From a virus, in the IMG/VR virus record IMGVR_UViG_3300005748_000092, positions 1 to 43,190 of that record: a DNA stretch of 43,190 nucleotides; one strand, 5' to 3'. The notes under the pieces are model-generated. The model was not told the DNA's origin. It saw nothing but the letters and a program-made list of their open reading frames with translations, and ran no database searches. Below, piece by piece: positions 1 through 9,824 of the stretch (positions are counted from its first letter, which is position 1; the number at the start of each line of letters is the position of its first letter). The position numbers were made by a program, and so were the translations under genes.

Positions 1-1077
1 GAAGGGTCAGGGTTAATTGACGATAGATTTGGAGTTGATGAATTTGAAGAATCTGAAAAAAACAAAACAGCAATATTAAAAACAGAGACAAAAGAAAGAA
101 CAGATTTTTCAAGTGAAGAAGAACAAAGACAGTTTGAAGAACGTCAACAAAGAGAAAAAGACCGTTTAGCGCAAGAAAAGGAAAACGAAAAAATACGTTT
201 AGATAATGCTAAGAAAACGCAAGATGAAATAGATAAAATCAACAAGCAACAAGAAGATGATGACAAAAAGCGTTTAGACCAAGAAAAAAAACTTGCGGAG
301 GCTAGGAAAAAACAGCAAGAAGAAAATGCGAAAAGGGTTTTAGAATCAATTAAAGAAGCAGCCCAACTAATTGAACAAGAGATTGACAAACAAATTGAGA
401 GCCAACAAGCTAGAATTGAAGGCAGCAAGTCAGAAATTGACAGGTTACAAGCATTGCAAGAGGCTGGAGACCCGAACGCGGCCAAAGCTTTAGTTGCCGA
501 AGAAAAGGCGCAAGCTCGTGAGCAATTGAAATTAGAGAAACTAGAAAAGAAAAAGCGTAATTTACAAATAGTTGTTACAGGCTTAGAACGTGCTAGTCAG
601 CTAATTGGTTCTGGGGTATCTGATCCATTTGGACAATCCCAAGGTGAAATAAACGGATTTTTAAGTTCTTTACCGGCATTTTTTGAAGGTACTGAAACAA
701 CAGTTGCAGATGCTTTAGGGAAACCGCATTTAAATACTAAAAAAGATTCTTATTTAGCCAGACTAGATGGCAAAGAAGGGGTTTTAACAGGTGACAAAAT
801 GGATAGTTTACGTGCTGCCGGACTTAGAACAACAGATGAAATAACACGTGCCGCTATAATGAGCCAAAACCAGCCAACATTTAGACCAATAGAAACTAGA
901 AAAACAAGGGCGATTGATAGAGCCATGTTGGGTGAAATGAAGAAACAAACCAAAGCAATTGAAAATATTGTGATTCCAGAAACTGATTTTGATATGGTTA
1001 ATTTGGTTAAAACAATCAAAAAAGGTAATAAAGTAGTGAGAGAGAAAATTAATGATTCAAACATAACTATATTTTAA
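1..1077 (+). CDS. Tail tape measure protein, C-terminal part (5' end cut by window edge)
   Basis: The frame is open from base 1 and ends in TAA at 1077, giving 358 residues without a start. The first 150 residues are a highly charged Lys/Glu/Gln coiled coil rich in EE, KK and QQ runs, as in tape-measure tails. The later part is less repetitive and ends in short basic stretches. The matching N-terminal part starts at 41020 and runs off the right edge, so this is probably one gene opened by the linearisation of the sequence. The tape measure sets tail length and may leave the tail during DNA entry. The next gene starts in the stop codon (TAATG). The TTG at 454 is internal, not a start. Confidence 0.75.
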   Translation, partial: EGSGLIDDRFGVDEFEESEKNKTAILKTETKERTDFSSEEEQRQFEERQQREKDRLAQEKENEKIRLDNAKKTQDEIDKINKQQEDDDKKRLDQEKKLAEARKKQQEENAKRVLESIKEAAQLIEQEIDKQIESQQARIEGSKSEIDRLQALQEAGDPNAAKALVAEEKAQAREQLKLEKLEKKKRNLQIVVTGLERASQLIGSGVSDPFGQSQGEINGFLSSLPAFFEGTETTVADALGKPHLNTKKDSYLARLDGKEGVLTGDKMDSLRAAGLRTTDEITRAAIMSQNQPTFRPIETRKTRAIDRAMLGEMKKQTKAIENIVIPETDFDMVNLVKTIKKGNKVVREKINDSNITIF

Positions 1078-2912
1078 TGGCTCAAATTTCGACATATAAA
1101 ATAGGAGGTGCCGCCACAACACCTTGGAGAAGTTCAGAGAATATTGAAATAGAGGCTATTTTTGGAATTGAAAACACGGCCTCAATAAGTCTTGATAATG
1201 TTACTTTTCCAAATAGTGAACTAAATAACAATAGTGATTTGATACGAACTAATTGGTTGAGCAAACCCTTAGAAGGGGTGCCAGTTAGTTTTACTATTTC
1301 TGATGGGCCTATAAGTTTTGATTTTAATTTCTTTGCAGATTGGAATAATCTGGTTTTTAAAGCTGAAAATGAAACGTCAATCGGATTAATAAAGGAAAAT
1401 GGAGTAATAGGATTTGAGGAAAGTTTGAAATCAATAACTTTTGCGCTACTTGAGTCTGAAGGTTTGCTTGGCCTTAATTTCTACACAAATGTTCCTTATG
1501 TAATAGAGAATAGAAAAACCTTAATGGAAAAACTGTTCTTATTATCCGAAACATCAAGTACGGCATACCAAGCGGCAAACGAAGTTGTAAAAATAATTCA
1601 AATTGCCTCAAACATAACGTCAGTAGGTATAATTCTCGCTATTGTCAGTTTGGCCTCAGCCATTACCAAACTGATTAAAATGATAATCAGATTGATTAAG
1701 TTGTTTAAGGACATAAAAGAAACGTTTTTTCCAAGCGTTCGTTACCATTCAGGAATACAACCTAAAATATTTTTGACTCAAACAGTTTCATATCTTGGTT
1801 ATTCGGGAATTGATTTCGGAACATTGACAGACACTTTAAATGGATTGGTTATTTGCCCATCAAAATTTGATTTAGTTGGTATTAAAAACAATATAAATCA
1901 AACTACTGGAGCTTTAAACCCTTCGGATTATGGCTATAATGCAAGCGAAATGCTACAGTATTTGAAAGATTCATTTACTTGTCGAGTCGCAATAATTAAT
2001 GATATTGTACACATAAGACCAGAAAATGATCCTTTTTGGGTTTTAAATCCAGGTTCAAATAGTCCAACATCATTAGTTGAAGATAGTATAACAACCGCAC
2101 AAGGCACTACAAGACCAAATTATGATGAATTCTATAGTTCTACTATTTTAAGGTATCAAACTGATGATTCTGACTTATGGACGTTGGAGGATTTAGCAGA
2201 CACTCAAAACCCAGCAAGTTCGCAAAAAATAATAGCAGGGAAAATTGTAAAGCAAATAGGAACAACAAATAACAAACGTTTGATTCCACAAAAAGGTAAA
2301 GTCATTGATATACCGTACGCCCTTTGCACCAGAAAGGATGCGTTTGACGATTTATTAGACATTTTTGACGGAATGTTATTTGATTTTAATAAGCTGAAAG
2401 AAGAAATAAAAGAAAGATATGAAAAGCTATCTGATACACTAGGCGAAGATTTGCCAGCCCTAGCAGCGTTTACAGAAACTTTTGGTGGCAGAACTGGAGT
2501 TATGAAAATAGAAAATCATTTTTTTAGTACTGCAAAAGTTGTATTTTTAAGAGATACACAAACAGGTTTTGGAACTAAACCATTAATTCCAGCCAATTTT
2601 GCTAACTTTGTTGGGGCAAAGCATTTAATTGATAATTACTACAATTACTTTAGTTTTGTGCCAGGTGTTAGAAGTTCGGCCGCTCCACTTGTAACAAACG
2701 CGAAATATATTTATGAAGGTGTAAAAATTAAATTAAACTTGCAGCAATTCAATCAAATATTAGACAATCCTTATTTTAATGTTCCTGGTTTATTAGGAAA
2801 TTCAGTAGGGAAATATACCTCAATAAAATGGGCTGTGGAAAAAGATTTTGCAATTGTTGATTACTGGGTGCCAAATCCTTGGCTAATAAATGCACAAGAA
2901 ATATCAATATGA
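1077..2912 (+). CDS. Distal tail / baseplate hub-like structural protein
   Basis: 611 residues, placed directly after the tape measure where siphoviruses encode the distal tail and hub proteins. The N-terminal 120 residues look like a beta-rich structural domain. Residues about 165-215 form a strongly hydrophobic stretch that could be a membrane-active or buried helix. The remainder is mixed alpha/beta with a short charged helix near 445-460. It starts at the ATG overlapping the tape-measure stop, and the next gene overlaps its stop by ATGA, which indicates translational coupling. The role is inferred from position. I recognise no catalytic motif, so a tail hub without enzymatic function is the best guess. 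Confidence 0.5.
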   Translation: MAQISTYKIGGAATTPWRSSENIEIEAIFGIENTASISLDNVTFPNSELNNNSDLIRTNWLSKPLEGVPVSFTISDGPISFDFNFFADWNNLVFKAENETSIGLIKENGVIGFEESLKSITFALLESEGLLGLNFYTNVPYVIENRKTLMEKLFLLSETSSTAYQAANEVVKIIQIASNITSVGIILAIVSLASAITKLIKMIIRLIKLFKDIKETFFPSVRYHSGIQPKIFLTQTVSYLGYSGIDFGTLTDTLNGLVICPSKFDLVGIKNNINQTTGALNPSDYGYNASEMLQYLKDSFTCRVAIINDIVHIRPENDPFWVLNPGSNSPTSLVEDSITTAQGTTRPNYDEFYSSTILRYQTDDSDLWTLEDLADTQNPASSQKIIAGKIVKQIGTTNNKRLIPQKGKVIDIPYALCTRKDAFDDLLDIFDGMLFDFNKLKEEIKERYEKLSDTLGEDLPALAAFTETFGGRTGVMKIENHFFSTAKVVFLRDTQTGFGTKPLIPANFANFVGAKHLIDNYYNYFSFVPGVRSSAAPLVTNAKYIYEGVKIKLNLQQFNQILDNPYFNVPGLLGNSVGKYTSIKWAVEKDFAIVDYWVPNPWLINAQEISI

Positions 2913-3145
2913 AGTTAGAAGATAAAGAAATAGAGGATTTAAAAAAGATGGCTAAAGAAATGGGTAACATCCAAAGTTCTGCTTCAAAGTCATTAGACAT
3001 TGCTGAAAAGCAAATAAAGGAATTAGCGGGAGATAAATACGAAAAAGCAAAGGGACTTCAAGATAGACTAATTAAGGCCATGTTGTCAGGTAATTCTGCT
3101 ATGGAGGAATCAATTAAAAATGATTTAACAAAACTTTTTGAGTAA
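2909..3145 (+). CDS. Small helical protein between tail genes
   Basis: 78 residues, charged and probably all helical (many Lys, Glu, Leu), with no membrane segment. I chose the ATG at 2909, which overlaps the preceding stop as ATGA, over the TTG 30 bases upstream. Its stop overlaps the next ATG (TAATG). Lying between the hub-like gene and the large tail protein, it may be a structural or assembly helper. The family is not recognised. Confidence 0.6.
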   Translation: MKLEDKEIEDLKKMAKEMGNIQSSASKSLDIAEKQIKELAGDKYEKAKGLQDRLIKAMLSGNSAMEESIKNDLTKLFE

Positions 3146-5541
3146 TGGCAGTAAAATTCAACGCGAAAGACCCCAAATTTTTTAATGAGTACATTAACGG
3201 TAGCACATTTTCATTAAATCCGACAGTTTTCTCAAAAACATTGAAAGGAAATGTTGGCGAGTTGGTTAAGGTTGAGCACGAACTTAGTTTTACTGTTTCA
3301 ATTAATACAGATAAAACTGTTTCTATCGAATACAAGGGCACAACCGACCCAACCTACGGTGAATTTATTTCGGATAGTATTGATTGGGTAAATGAAGGGG
3401 TTTTTGCTGGTGCTTTTTTAGATATACTTTATAATGGATTAGAAGTAAATGGGGTTGAAGTGCTTTCTATAAGCGGAAACAATAACAACACGTTAAACGT
3501 GGTTAAAGCTGGTTTAGTTTCTGCTGGAATATCTGACGGATGTAGGCCTGATTATGAGTTTTATGTTACAACAGCGCCTAAATACTTACTATTTGGTTAT
3601 GGTTTAAACGGGGCTGATCAATCAGACCCAAATTATAAAAGCACTTTAGATAATAATGAACAACTTTATTATTCAAAAAGTCTAGCAACATCCCCAACAC
3701 TTTCAACACTTACTTTTAAAGGAAATGAGATAGGTTCTGATTTATCAGAAAGTGTTGAAGCTAGTTTTGTTAGTTCTTCAGTTGACAAAAGAACACACAC
3801 ATACGAACTAGAACACATATTCAGAATACCTTTTTACATTGAAGGCGAGATAAATAATGTTGAAACAGTAAGAACACCACAAACAACAGCAAGACCAATA
3901 AATGTAAAATATGGTTACGGTTTTTGGTTTGGAGACAGTACAGATACAGCAATATCATTTGAAAATGTAGGCGGTGTTGGTCGTGGTCGTTCTTCGGTTG
4001 GTTATTTTGACCAAAATTTTGATGGACAAGAAAGCAACTATTTAATTTCAAGTTATACGATAACTAATTCATTTGGGACAAACACAATTGAAGCCACTTT
4101 AACGAATACAATAACGTTTAGCATTGTCCCAGTTGCTCCGGCTGTTTTTGGTGGCTCTGAAGACGTTATATTATATATCTCAAAACTACCAACTGAAGCA
4201 GAATACAAAAACAGCAAAGAGGCCTTTAATGATGTTTGGTTGTTCGATTCAATAATGCAAAGAGAAGGCGCGGCGGCTGGAGGTTCTGGAATAATTACAA
4301 ACGCAACAGTAACATATAATGGAGGTACTGGAAATTTAGATATTTCTTTTGATGCAAGTTTCAGTGCTTCAGAACAGGAAAAAATTAGTGGTTCTTTAGA
4401 TACTTTTGTGACGTTTGCAACAGTTGGAACGATTGATTTAACAGACGCTGAAAGCAATGACAGAACAACTTTAAAAGGTGAGGTTTCGCCAGCAGATAAA
4501 GACACCCAGCAATATGGGTTAATCACACAATACAATTTAGAGATTTTTGAGCAGTGGGATTACGATACCGGAACAAAGGCTTTTACTAATTTTGATGGGT
4601 ATAATGGTGATTTGTTAGGACAAAAATTCAACTTTTTAACTGATGTAACGGTTGGCTCTTTGATACGATCATTTGACTTTAAAATTGTTTTAGATGATGG
4701 TACAGATTATCACGAACTTTATAAATACACTGTTCCAATAAGTAAGATTAGCACGGTAACTGTTGCTCCTTATGATTATCAAATAATGAATATTAACGCG
4801 GCACCAATAATTAACAACTTTAACTTTTCATCAAGTGAATTAGTTAATGAAGTTTTGCTTTATGCCACTGTTCCAGGAGCTCCTACAACGACTCAGCAAT
4901 GGTTTGGAAAAATAGGTTTTCAAATTCCTTGGCGTGAATGGGTGCAAAACCTAAATATTCCAACATCTTTTTATGACCCAACAGAGCCAAATGATAATTT
5001 CAACGAAAGAACTTCGAATTATTCTACTTCACCATATACAATAAAAACTGTTTTATGTATGAATGTTCAAAGTGGTGACGGTAGTTTAGGCAATAACTTT
5101 AGCACTGATTATGAATTATTTAGTGATTCTTCAGATATACTTGATTTTAACAACCCTGGAGTAACTGGTTTTAGTCACGATTATAAACTATATGACACAA
5201 ACAACGATATAACAGACGATTTATATACCAACCAAAACGTTCGTATTGAAATTGAATTTCCACACTCTTTAGGAATTGTTTCTTTAAATAATATTCAGGG
5301 AATGATTTGGATTGAAAAGGAATTTGACACAGGCCAACCGTATTTTTTAAGCACTGATAACGACTATACAAACCCTTTGAGCCCAATTCAACCCTCAACA
5401 AAGGTAACACCAGCCAATGTTGAATTTGTTGAAATAGAGAGTATAAACAACTTAATAACATTGATTTGTTTAACCAATATAGATAACTTAGTTAAGAACC
5501 AAAAGTATAACATCTACGGTAGAGTGGGTCAAAAATTATAA
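3145..5541 (+). CDS. Large minor tail / tail tip protein
   Basis: 798 residues, rich in Thr, Ser, Asn and Gly with alternating hydrophobic residues, the composition of a beta-structured virion protein. Cysteines are nearly absent and there are no membrane segments. It probably belongs to the tail tip or a side fibre, because it follows the hub-like gene and precedes three more structural genes with overlaps or gaps of a few bases. No enzymatic motif was found. Host-receptor contact is possible but not shown by sequence. Confidence 0.5.
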   Translation: MAVKFNAKDPKFFNEYINGSTFSLNPTVFSKTLKGNVGELVKVEHELSFTVSINTDKTVSIEYKGTTDPTYGEFISDSIDWVNEGVFAGAFLDILYNGLEVNGVEVLSISGNNNNTLNVVKAGLVSAGISDGCRPDYEFYVTTAPKYLLFGYGLNGADQSDPNYKSTLDNNEQLYYSKSLATSPTLSTLTFKGNEIGSDLSESVEASFVSSSVDKRTHTYELEHIFRIPFYIEGEINNVETVRTPQTTARPINVKYGYGFWFGDSTDTAISFENVGGVGRGRSSVGYFDQNFDGQESNYLISSYTITNSFGTNTIEATLTNTITFSIVPVAPAVFGGSEDVILYISKLPTEAEYKNSKEAFNDVWLFDSIMQREGAAAGGSGIITNATVTYNGGTGNLDISFDASFSASEQEKISGSLDTFVTFATVGTIDLTDAESNDRTTLKGEVSPADKDTQQYGLITQYNLEIFEQWDYDTGTKAFTNFDGYNGDLLGQKFNFLTDVTVGSLIRSFDFKIVLDDGTDYHELYKYTVPISKISTVTVAPYDYQIMNINAAPIINNFNFSSSELVNEVLLYATVPGAPTTTQQWFGKIGFQIPWREWVQNLNIPTSFYDPTEPNDNFNERTSNYSTSPYTIKTVLCMNVQSGDGSLGNNFSTDYELFSDSSDILDFNNPGVTGFSHDYKLYDTNNDITDDLYTNQNVRIEIEFPHSLGIVSLNNIQGMIWIEKEFDTGQPYFLSTDNDYTNPLSPIQPSTKVTPANVEFVEIESINNLITLICLTNIDNLVKNQKYNIYGRVGQKL

Positions 5542-5543
5542 AA

Positions 5544-6512
5544 ATGGCAGTTAGAGTAAATCCTTTTGCATCAACATTAAATACTAGAGAATGGTATCAT
5601 TCTAAAGAAACGTTTAATACTGTTTTTAGTGGTGTTTTAGGTGTTGAAAGATGTGTTTTAAACTTAAATGGGTGTTGTCGCCCTATTCCAGTATTCGCTT
5701 TTTTGGCAGACCAAAGCGATACATATAAAAATGATATTACGTCTTTTATTTCTGAAGTGCCAACAAATGCAACAGTAGTAACAACTTTAACTCATACAAG
5801 TTCAACAGGCGTAGTAAATGAAGTGTTTTTGAACAATAATTTATATGGGATATTTTATAATACTGGAACGTTGAGAGCCAATGTTTGGGGATTCATTGTT
5901 GATTGGTTTAAGGTTGCTAGTGCATTTGGGTTTGGAACTGTTACAATAAACATTAAGATTCAAAACAGCTTGGCCAGTGTAATATCCGATTATACAACCC
6001 CATGCTATAATTTGCAACTTTACAGTTGTGAAAACGCACATGGAACAGTAAGGATTGAAACTCAACAGTTAGGCTATATTGTAAATGGATTTGATTATAG
6101 GAATTTAAATGTAATAATTCCATTGCCTAGCGGTCAGTCAATCAGAGGTAAGGATTGGCCTCAACAGTTTAGATGGTATGGAAGGTTTAAAGAAGATATT
6201 CCAACACTTATAACTGATAAAATCCTAGACACTAGTAGAAATGAACAGCAAGTTCAAACGCAATTGGTTAGAAATTATGAGCTCAAATTGCACGAAATAA
6301 GAGCGAACAATTCAGAATACTTTTTAAATGATTATCTGTTATCTAATAATATAAAAATTACGGATTACAACCAAGACAACATTAACGATTATAGAGAGGT
6401 TCGTGTTAATCCTTTAGAGATAACAGGTAGAACAAACTTTGCTATGAATCAAAATGAATGGATGACATTCTCATTTGAAGAATACAACAAATCAACTTTA
6501 AAACGTCACTAA
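5544..6512 (+). CDS. Minor tail structural protein
   Basis: 322 residues starting 3 bases after the preceding stop, with a typical AT-rich leader. The first third has two close cysteine groups (residues about 32-40); later parts look mixed alpha/beta, with an acidic Asn/Asp-rich stretch near 260-285. It is one of a run of tightly packed genes behind the tape measure, so a tail tip or fibre role is likely. The family is not recognised. Its stop codon overlaps the next start (TAATG). Confidence 0.45.
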   Translation: MAVRVNPFASTLNTREWYHSKETFNTVFSGVLGVERCVLNLNGCCRPIPVFAFLADQSDTYKNDITSFISEVPTNATVVTTLTHTSSTGVVNEVFLNNNLYGIFYNTGTLRANVWGFIVDWFKVASAFGFGTVTINIKIQNSLASVISDYTTPCYNLQLYSCENAHGTVRIETQQLGYIVNGFDYRNLNVIIPLPSGQSIRGKDWPQQFRWYGRFKEDIPTLITDKILDTSRNEQQVQTQLVRNYELKLHEIRANNSEYFLNDYLLSNNIKITDYNQDNINDYREVRVNPLEITGRTNFAMNQNEWMTFSFEEYNKSTLKRH

Positions 6513-6886
6513 TGAGTAGTAAAAATAATAAAGTTCTTTGGACGGTTTTTGATACAGGAACAGGAAATGATGTTAATGGAACAAACGCAACAACTTCATT
6601 TACAAGTGAGCCAATAGAGTTCGTAAGCAACACAGCGTGGAATTTAAATGTTTGGTTTACTAGTTTGGCCGTAACAGGAAAGGCGCCAACATTCACTATT
6701 CAGGTAAGTGATACAACAGATATAAATTCATTTAATGACCTAGACAATGCTGTCGACATTGCTGCGCCTCACATGGTTACCAAAAGTGATTCACCTTGGA
6801 AATACTTTAGGATTGTTTATGATCCTCAAGGAGCAACAGCTGGGACAAAAAACTTTGATTTAATAATAATAAAGCCAGTAATATAA
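6512..6886 (+). CDS. Small beta-rich virion protein
   Basis: 124 residues starting in the stop codon of the previous gene and ending in the start codon of the next (TAATG). Composition is Thr/Asn/Ala-rich with alternating hydrophobic residues, consistent with a beta sandwich; there is no signal peptide. It may be a small fibre or decoration protein working with its larger neighbours. The role rests on position only. Confidence 0.45.
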   Translation: MSSKNNKVLWTVFDTGTGNDVNGTNATTSFTSEPIEFVSNTAWNLNVWFTSLAVTGKAPTFTIQVSDTTDINSFNDLDNAVDIAAPHMVTKSDSPWKYFRIVYDPQGATAGTKNFDLIIIKPVI

Positions 6887-8130
6887 TGTATTTAGATTTA
6901 GATAAAATAGTAAACTCTCAAGCAGTTTATTTTGCTGACTCGGCCAATCTGGACGCAGCAAACAGGCTCAGAACTTCTGAATTAACAACATTATTAGCTT
7001 TAGAACACCTGCATGACAAGCAACCGTTATTAGTAGATGAAGTTTTAAACGGGTCTGCAACATCTACACACTCAACAACAACGTCAAGTGTGTTAATGGA
7101 GACTAGTCTTTCTGGAGACTACGCTATACGCCAAACATGGCAAAGATACCATTATCAAACAGGGAAAAGTCAATACTGTATTTGGACGTTCACCAATTTT
7201 GAAAGCCTTACAAACATTGAAAAAAGAGTTGGTTATTTTTCAAGCTCTACATCGGCTCCATATACCGCAGATTTGGATGGTTTTTTCTTGATGTCAGATA
7301 GTACAGGAATATCAATAAATATTTATAGAACCGGAACACTTGTTGAACAAAAGTATCAAACTGGTTTTAATATTGACAAGCTTGATGGTAAGGGGATTAG
7401 TGGAGAATCAGTTGACTGGAGTAAAGGGCAAATACTTTTGGTTGATTTTTTATGGTTAGGCTTTGGTCGAATTCGTTGGGGGCTTGATATTGATGGAGAG
7501 TATGTTTGGTTTCATGAGTCAAAAATAGCGAACATAGAACAGGATGTGTTTATGTCGTCCCCAAATCAACCAGTTAGATATGAAATAAGACAAACGGGAG
7601 CTGGTGAAGGTAATTTTAAGCAAGTTTGTTCAAGTGTAAACAGTGAAGGTGCACAAAACTTGATAGGAAAGGTTTTAAGCAATAATTCTGGAGTTAATGA
7701 TATACAAGCAAACACAACAGGAAATAGGTATGCTGTGCACGGAACAAGGCTAAAAACAACACATTTGGACGCCTCAGTTGATATATTGTCTTACGATTAT
7801 ATTTCTGAAACAAATGATAGGGCACTTTGGGAAGTTTGGTTAAATCCAACAATAGGTGCTGGAACATTTAACTACTCAGACCAAACTAATTCAGCAGTAC
7901 AAACAGCAATTGGAAACCAAACAGCGGGTACGCCTCCTTTAGTTTCTGGAGGTCAATTATTGGATTCTGGCCATGTTTCAGGAAACAGCCAAATAAATGT
8001 AACAATAGATTCTTCTATAAAGATTGGGGTCGGAATAGATGGTACCAGGGACGAGATAGTCTATACTGTTACACCGCTACAAAACGGATTAGATTTGTAT
8101 ATTGCTGGAACTAGAAGAGAATTAACCTAA
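6886..8130 (+). CDS. Phage structural protein of the MSSPNQPVRYE type
   Basis: 414 residues. The segment from about residue 85 to 245 holds a pattern I associate with a widespread phage virion protein: RQTWQRYHYQTGKS near 85, a Lys-Arg-Val-Gly-Tyr block, an FNIDKLDG block, then LGFGRIRWG, an HESKIAN block and MSSPNQPVRYEI near 225. The spacing looks like a lectin-like beta sandwich. It is the last large gene of the tail block, followed by the lysis region. A tail tip or fibre role is inferred; the exact function of the family is unknown to me. Confidence 0.5.
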   Translation: MYLDLDKIVNSQAVYFADSANLDAANRLRTSELTTLLALEHLHDKQPLLVDEVLNGSATSTHSTTTSSVLMETSLSGDYAIRQTWQRYHYQTGKSQYCIWTFTNFESLTNIEKRVGYFSSSTSAPYTADLDGFFLMSDSTGISINIYRTGTLVEQKYQTGFNIDKLDGKGISGESVDWSKGQILLVDFLWLGFGRIRWGLDIDGEYVWFHESKIANIEQDVFMSSPNQPVRYEIRQTGAGEGNFKQVCSSVNSEGAQNLIGKVLSNNSGVNDIQANTTGNRYAVHGTRLKTTHLDASVDILSYDYISETNDRALWEVWLNPTIGAGTFNYSDQTNSAVQTAIGNQTAGTPPLVSGGQLLDSGHVSGNSQINVTIDSSIKIGVGIDGTRDEIVYTVTPLQNGLDLYIAGTRRELT

Positions 8131-8134
8131 TATT

Positions 8135-8413
8135 ATGCCAAGACCAATAAAAATAACTAGTAGAACAAACAGCGTGTTAGTTGAGTTTTTATCAGAACAA
8201 AACAAACTTAGGGATAAAACAACAATAAGGATTGATTCGGTTAAGGATCTGGATTCTTATCCAGGTGACGGAACAGAAAAAGAGCCCTCAAAAGTTGTTA
8301 TGAGAAGAAATTCTGGGAGCCTGAGTCTTTATTATGAGCATGTTGAGGTTGATGGTGTAGAGCCTGAGTCTCATGAAGAATTTTATACTATTTTAGATGC
8401 GATAATGTCATGA
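8135..8413 (+). CDS. Small protein at the start of the lysis region
   Basis: 92 residues with a basic N-terminus and an acidic C-terminal half; probably soluble, with no membrane segment. It starts 4 bases after the preceding stop, and its own stop is overlapped by the next start (ATG at 8410). The coupling to the peptidase gene suggests a related role, but the family is not recognised. Confidence 0.5.
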   Translation: MPRPIKITSRTNSVLVEFLSEQNKLRDKTTIRIDSVKDLDSYPGDGTEKEPSKVVMRRNSGSLSLYYEHVEVDGVEPESHEEFYTILDAIMS

Positions 8414-8892
8414 CAGAATCAATTTTAACACACCGTCCCTTTGAGTTTGCAAAAGGAATTAGCTATGTAAATGAAATCTCTAGGATTCGCACTGGCTCAC
8501 CTTTTTGTCATATTTCTATCCGAAAAGATGGGTATATTTACGAAAGTACGGCCGGAAAAGGTGTTCACAAAATAGATGCTGATTTATGGATGCACGGCAG
8601 AGAAGGGACAACAATATTTATTTATGAAATGCCAGAACACTATTTAGATTTTGGCGTTTTTGACTACATGGAGGGCAAAGGATATGACTATTTAGCGAAT
8701 ATTCAATACGCTTTAAGAAGGGGCAAAAACTTAGATAAGGCGCTTTCTAAAAATCCAAATGACAAAATATACTGTTCTGAGCTTTGGGCTAATATGGCTC
8801 ATAAAAATAAGCCATGGGAATGGACGCCGCATAAATGCGCTTTGGATATGGCTCAAAAAAACTTACCTTTACGAATGGAAATTATAAAATAA
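8410..8892 (+). CDS. YiiX-like papain-fold cysteine peptidase
   Basis: 160 residues matching the permuted NlpC/P60 papain-like pattern. An early His lies in SPFCHISI (His34), followed by an acidic strand with YES, and the catalytic Cys comes later in YCSELW (Cys122). Permuted members have the histidine before the cysteine, as here. Such enzymes cut peptide or amide bonds in peptidoglycan or lipoprotein-like substrates. There is no signal peptide. The position between tail and lysis genes allows two roles: helping DNA entry as a virion enzyme, or helping lysis. The choice between them cannot be made from sequence. Confidence 0.6.
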   Translation: MTESILTHRPFEFAKGISYVNEISRIRTGSPFCHISIRKDGYIYESTAGKGVHKIDADLWMHGREGTTIFIYEMPEHYLDFGVFDYMEGKGYDYLANIQYALRRGKNLDKALSKNPNDKIYCSELWANMAHKNKPWEWTPHKCALDMAQKNLPLRMEIIK

Positions 8893-8897
8893 GAGAT

Positions 8898-9128
8898 ATG
8901 AAATACATAGTAATTAAAAAATCAGAGTTAACAAGAAATTTAGCAAATTTAGCAGACTCAAATGAAGATGTTGTTGTGTTGAGAATCCCAGAAGAAAACG
9001 TTGTTGATGCCGAAGATGAATTAACTTCTATTGATGATGATTATTGGATTTCTTCTGATGATGTTGAATTGGAAGAGGGCGAATTAACAGAGGGGATTTT
9101 GCTGCCAAAGGAGGCTATAAATGCTTAG
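8898..9128 (+). CDS. Small acidic protein
   Basis: 76 residues, strongly acidic over the last 40, with many Asp and Glu. I took the ATG at 8898, 5 bases after the peptidase stop, because an earlier in-frame start would overlap the peptidase by more than 50 bases. There is no membrane segment. The gene overlaps the start of the next membrane-protein gene. The family is not recognised. Confidence 0.5.
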   Translation: MKYIVIKKSELTRNLANLADSNEDVVVLRIPEENVVDAEDELTSIDDDYWISSDDVELEEGELTEGILLPKEAINA

Positions 9129-9486
9129 TCTAAACAAAATATTAACCTACGTTCCAGTAACACTATTTTTGATAATAGTTGTTTTCAACTTTGTATTTGC
9201 TAGGTTAGATTTGCCAGATTCAGCGTATTTAAAAACTTACTACAATTCAAATGAAATTATTGGATCACCATTAATAATGAATTTATTCATGTTGGGGTGC
9301 TGTTATAGGTATCGATTTTGTTATTATAATATAGTTTCTGTTTTCGGGATGATACTTTTAAACATTGTCAATCTTTTAGCAATAAATACAAGTATTGGCG
9401 AATCAGAATACTACGAAGCTGTAACCCAAATAATAATAGCTCCAGTTTTTGCACTAGTAATAATCTTTTTAATAAAGAAAATATGA
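9121..9486 (+). CDS. Polytopic membrane protein, holin candidate
   Basis: 121 residues with about four hydrophobic segments (residues about 8-28, 48-62, 66-86, 99-118) and a short basic C-terminus ending in Lys-Lys-Ile. Small multispanning proteins beside an endolysin are often holins, which form the membrane lesion that starts lysis. It overlaps genes on both sides by a few bases. Because at least two other small membrane proteins follow, I cannot say which one is the holin. Confidence 0.45.
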   Translation: MLSLNKILTYVPVTLFLIIVVFNFVFARLDLPDSAYLKTYYNSNEIIGSPLIMNLFMLGCCYRYRFCYYNIVSVFGMILLNIVNLLAINTSIGESEYYEAVTQIIIAPVFALVIIFLIKKI

Positions 9487-9824
9487 GTCCAGAAGATTTA
9501 AAACTAATTGCGGAATCAGTTGGTGAAATAATACAAAAAGAGGAAAGTTCAAATGGCCCTGTTTATGTTTTTTTATCATTAGTTGTTACTATTTCACCGT
9601 TTGTGTTTAGATACTTTAAAAGAGCTTTTGTTCGTTCAATTGAAAAGGTTATGCAAATACACGTTTCCAAAATGGATGATATGTTTAGAATAATGGAAAT
9701 GCATATTGATGAATTAGCTCACGTAAAGTCAGAAGTAAAAGAAACAAAAGAGAAAACGATAGAAATATCTGAAAAAGTAGTTGAAAATTCAGCTTGGATT
9801 GATTCCTTAAGAGAAAAGTGCTGA
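9483..9824 (+). CDS. Membrane-anchored coiled-coil protein (lysis region)
   Basis: 113 residues: a polar N-terminus, one membrane segment near residues 27-45, a basic patch (RYFKRAF), then a long charged coiled coil to the end. The start overlaps the previous stop (ATGA) and the stop overlaps the next start. A single membrane helix followed by a coiled coil fits a holin-associated or cell-envelope-spanning lysis protein. The family is not identified. Confidence 0.45.
   Translation: MSPEDLKLIAESVGEIIQKEESSNGPVYVFLSLVVTISPFVFRYFKRAFVRSIEKVMQIHVSKMDDMFRIMEMHIDELAHVKSEVKETKEKTIEISEKVVENSAWIDSLREKC

Noticed and set aside
454-1077. Separate gene starting at TTG 454
   Set aside because: The frame is open to base 1 with the same coiled-coil composition, so it is the interior of the tape-measure gene.
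4053-4535. Long antisense open frame of 160 codons and other minus-strand frames
   Set aside because: All lie opposite strong plus-strand genes, have low-complexity or unlikely composition and no fitting start context. No minus-strand gene was supported anywhere.
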